This document shows positions 12,030 to 13,971 of a stretch of 13,971 nt of DNA, in pieces. The stretch spans positions 1 to 13,971 of the forward strand of contig JBCCFD010000186.1 in the NCBI GenBank assembly GCA_039029915.1, given 5' to 3'. Positions within the stretch are counted from its first letter, which is position 1. Each line of letters starts with the position of its first letter. The translations under genes were made by a program, and so were the position numbers. The notes under the pieces are model-generated. The model saw nothing but the letters and a program-made list of their open reading frames with translations, was not told the origin of the DNA and ran no database searches. Source of the DNA: QQUD01 sp039029915. Lineage in GTDB: Bacteria; Chloroflexota; Anaerolineae; Promineifilales; Promineifilaceae.

Positions 12030-13971
12030 ATGATCACAAAAGCGGGAATATCAACCCTTTCAAGTGAAACTAGCCTGGAAATAGATACTGATTTACGCCT
12101 TTCACCCTCTTGGATTGTGGCTTTTTTATTGCTTTTAGGATTGTTGTTGGTTGTGACGCGCGATCTTTTTGGTGCACCCAACGACAATCGGATGATTCTG
12201 CTATGTTATGGGTTAGCGCTTCTTATTTGGGGCGTTAATCGATGGTGGCCGATGGTGGCACGTTGGTTGGCAATTGGTACGACCATCTCGCTCATCTACT
12301 TGGCTTTCATTTATTTGAACATCCCGGAATTATACCCCCTGCTTATTGTTCCTCCACTGTTAGCGACTGCTGTTTTTACTCTTTCGGAGGGAGTAATAAC
12401 GGCCGTATTTGAAACCACGCTTCTACTTTGGCTGTGGCCAATCACCATCAATGCAGGCGTTGCATCCATTTCAATTGTATTAACGGTTGGGGTAATGTGG
12501 CTTATCCTGCTTTTGCAATCTGCCGTTGTAAGGCCGTTAGTCGAACCTGCCCATTGGGCTTGGCAACATTATCATCAAGCCCAAAAACGATTAGACGAAT
12601 CACGCGACCAGAAAGCAGAACTTGCTCAAATGCAAACCGATTTGAACAACGCCTTTGAAACCCAAAAACTTTTGAATGAGCGATTAAGTGCGCTCCACCA
12701 AATTGCGGAAGAGGCCAATCAAGCCAAAGCCGTTTTCGCCGCCAAGATTAGCCATGAATTTCGCACTCCACTCAATATGATTTTAGGTCTAATCGACACG
12801 CTGCTTGAGGTACCCGAAGCGTATGATGAGCCTATCCCGCCCCTGCTTCTAGATGATTTAGAGATTGTTCAAAGAAATAGCAATCATCTAGCCAGTCTAA
12901 TTAATGATGTTTTGGATTTAAGTCAGGCGGAAGCTGGGCGGCTCAGCTTGCATCGAGAATGGGTAGATTTAACCGAAGATATTCAAAATGCGGTGCTGGT
13001 TGTGCGCCCTCTGCTTGAAAAGAAAAAGCTAAGCGTGACCATCAACATTGATGCTGAATTCCCCCAAGTTTATTGTGATCGCACTCGAATCAGGCAGGTT
13101 ATTCTTAATCTAGTCAGCAATGCGGCTCGCTACACGGAGAAAGGGGGAATTTCTGTTGAAGCTAGTCATGAAGAAAACAACATTACGATTCGGATCATAG
13201 ATACGGGACCAGGCATCGCGTCGCAAGATTTAAATAAAATTTTTGAACCGTTTGCGCAGGGCGAACAAACCCCAGCTGGTCTTGGTGGAAATGGACTTGG
13301 TTTGAGTATTAGCCAACAGTTTATTGAACGGCATAACGGCCGTATTTGGGTTGAAAGCCAGCGTGGTGAGCAGTCAGGGAGTATATTCTCATTTAGCCTA
13401 CCTATTGCTCCACCGGTGCCATCTTTACAGCAGTCCACACCCCGACTAAGAGAGGATTGGGTATGGCATGAACGTATAAGCTCCCCCAAACTACCTGAAA
13501 TCTCTGGAAAAAGTCGCTTAATGATTTGTGATGAGACAAGTGATTTAGCGCCCGAGTTCGAGCGCTTTAATGATGATATAATTTGGGAAACAGTGCGGAC
13601 ACTCCCCCAAGCCGTTCAATCGCTACATGAACGACCAGCCCACACCCTAATCTTAAATACAGCAACACCAAATCGACTTGTTTCTGTTATCGAACAAGCT
13701 AGGCAGGACCTCCCCGATATGCCTATTATTGGTTGTGCGTTCCCTCCCAAGATAGATTACGCTCTTGAAGCAGGCGCCGTAGATTACCTTATTAAACCCG
13801 TGCGGCAAGCTGACATTTCAGAGGCCCTTCACCGTTTGAACAAACCCGTCAAACGCATCTTAATTGTCGATGACAACCCTGACATGCTTCAGTTGTTAAC
13901 ACGAATGCTATTAATCATTGACCGAACTTATGAGATTACAAAAGCAACAAATGGAACAATGGCGTTAGCCA
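12030..13971 (+). CDS. Hybrid sensor histidine kinase with a degenerate and a second receiver domain (3' truncated)
   Basis: 647 codons are open from ATG 12030 to the window edge with no stop. The start is fixed by AGGAG seven bases upstream. The sensor part is membrane-embedded, with about six hydrophobic segments between residues 28 and 167 and no sizeable extracellular domain. A helical coiled-coil linker spans about 178-235. The kinase core has the H box KISHEFRTPLN (phosphoacceptor H242), N box NLVSNAARYTEKG (360-372), G1 DTGPGI (391-396), F box FEPFAQ (405-410) and G2 NGLGLSIS (421-428). After it a receiver-like domain (about 495-603) keeps the conserved Lys-Pro (K589) but has Asn (N543, LILNTATP) where the phosphoacceptor Asp belongs, so it cannot be phosphorylated normally. 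A second receiver starts with a proper acidic pair (RILIVDDNPDM, 609-619) and is cut off. The signal sensed is unknown. Two ACGGCCGT sites are present. Confidence 0.92.
   Translation, partial: MITKAGISTLSSETSLEIDTDLRLSPSWIVAFLLLLGLLLVVTRDLFGAPNDNRMILLCYGLALLIWGVNRWWPMVARWLAIGTTISLIYLAFIYLNIPELYPLLIVPPLLATAVFTLSEGVITAVFETTLLLWLWPITINAGVASISIVLTVGVMWLILLLQSAVVRPLVEPAHWAWQHYHQAQKRLDESRDQKAELAQMQTDLNNAFETQKLLNERLSALHQIAEEANQAKAVFAAKISHEFRTPLNMILGLIDTLLEVPEAYDEPIPPLLLDDLEIVQRNSNHLASLINDVLDLSQAEAGRLSLHREWVDLTEDIQNAVLVVRPLLEKKKLSVTINIDAEFPQVYCDRTRIRQVILNLVSNAARYTEKGGISVEASHEENNITIRIIDTGPGIASQDLNKIFEPFAQGEQTPAGLGGNGLGLSISQQFIERHNGRIWVESQRGEQSGSIFSFSLPIAPPVPSLQQSTPRLREDWVWHERISSPKLPEISGKSRLMICDETSDLAPEFERFNDDIIWETVRTLPQAVQSLHERPAHTLILNTATPNRLVSVIEQARQDLPDMPIIGCAFPPKIDYALEAGAVDYLIKPVRQADISEALHRLNKPVKRILIVDDNPDMLQLLTRMLLIIDRTYEITKATNGTMALA

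Larger units (their letters stand above)
614..13343. repeat. Dispersed octamer palindrome ACGGCCGT, 20 copies
   Basis: Exact copies begin at 614, 696, 1026, 1325, 2177, 2815, 3413, 4326, 4609, 4735, 5222, 5488, 6221, 6842, 7348, 7865, 9527, 9901, 12399 and 13336. All lie in coding sequence. About eleven extend to the ten-base palindrome AACGGCCGTT, and three (4323-4336, 4732-4745, 5485-5498) to 14 bases. Of 23 CGGCCG hexamers I count, 20 have the A...T flanks; the exceptions are at 483, 11162 and 11575. Chance expectation for an octamer in this length is about 0.2. Confidence 0.93.

Noticed and set aside
11981..12187. Minus-strand 68-codon frame across the kinase start
   Set aside because: It overlaps the well-supported kinase start and ribosome site and has no recognisable domain.
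13166..13489. Minus-strand 107-codon frame in the kinase gene
   Set aside because: It is antisense to the ATPase domain of the kinase, whose motifs are clear in the plus frame.

Overview
The window is most likely a chromosomal segment of an uncultured-type Chloroflexota bacterium (Anaerolineae/Caldilineae/Ardenticatenia-like). The main clue is the 1207-residue class A penicillin-binding protein with a long Pro/Glu-rich cytoplasmic N-terminus and a Thr-Pro repeat C-terminus, a style common in that phylum. Weak or absent Shine-Dalgarno sites and heptad repeats in the intergenic gaps fit the same picture. The assignment is an inference from composition and gene style. There is no rRNA or marker tree to confirm it.

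Layout. Bases 1-217 (+) are the C-terminal tail of the ribosome-assembly GTPase Der. Bases 335-1423 (+) encode a THUMP-type tRNA/rRNA guanine-N2 methyltransferase. A compact ribbon-helix-helix/PIN toxin-antitoxin pair (1459-2105, +) follows and ends tail-to-tail, overlapping the stop of rsgA (2102-3055, -). Next come a two-TM DUF3592-like protein (3109-3654, -), then cmoA and cmoB (3800-5505, +; the stop and start share one base), and a HAD phosphatase (5506-6246, -). A large minus-strand block carries the class A PBP (6351-9974), a MaoC-like hydratase (10050-10514) and prfA (10761-11834). Diverging from prfA is a hybrid histidine kinase (12030 to the window end, +), cut by the window inside its second receiver domain.

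Functionally the window is mostly translation and ribosome housekeeping: Der and RsgA (subunit maturation), an RNA methyltransferase, CmoA/CmoB (cmo5U34 in the tRNA wobble position) and RF1 (termination). Cell-wall synthesis and a signalling kinase are also present. No mobile element, CRISPR array, tRNA or rRNA is visible.

Two DNA-level patterns stand out. (1) The perfect palindrome ACGGCCGT occurs 20 times in 14 kb, against roughly 0.2 expected by chance. It is read in all three codon phases and is spread over nine genes, like the HIP1 palindrome of cyanobacteria. (2) Nearly every intergenic gap holds short degenerate 7- or 8-bp tandem repeats, and several gaps share units (GTATCAG, CTCTACA, CTACTTTG, CACTTGATA, GGTAATT). 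At one site these repeats appear to supply a promoter.
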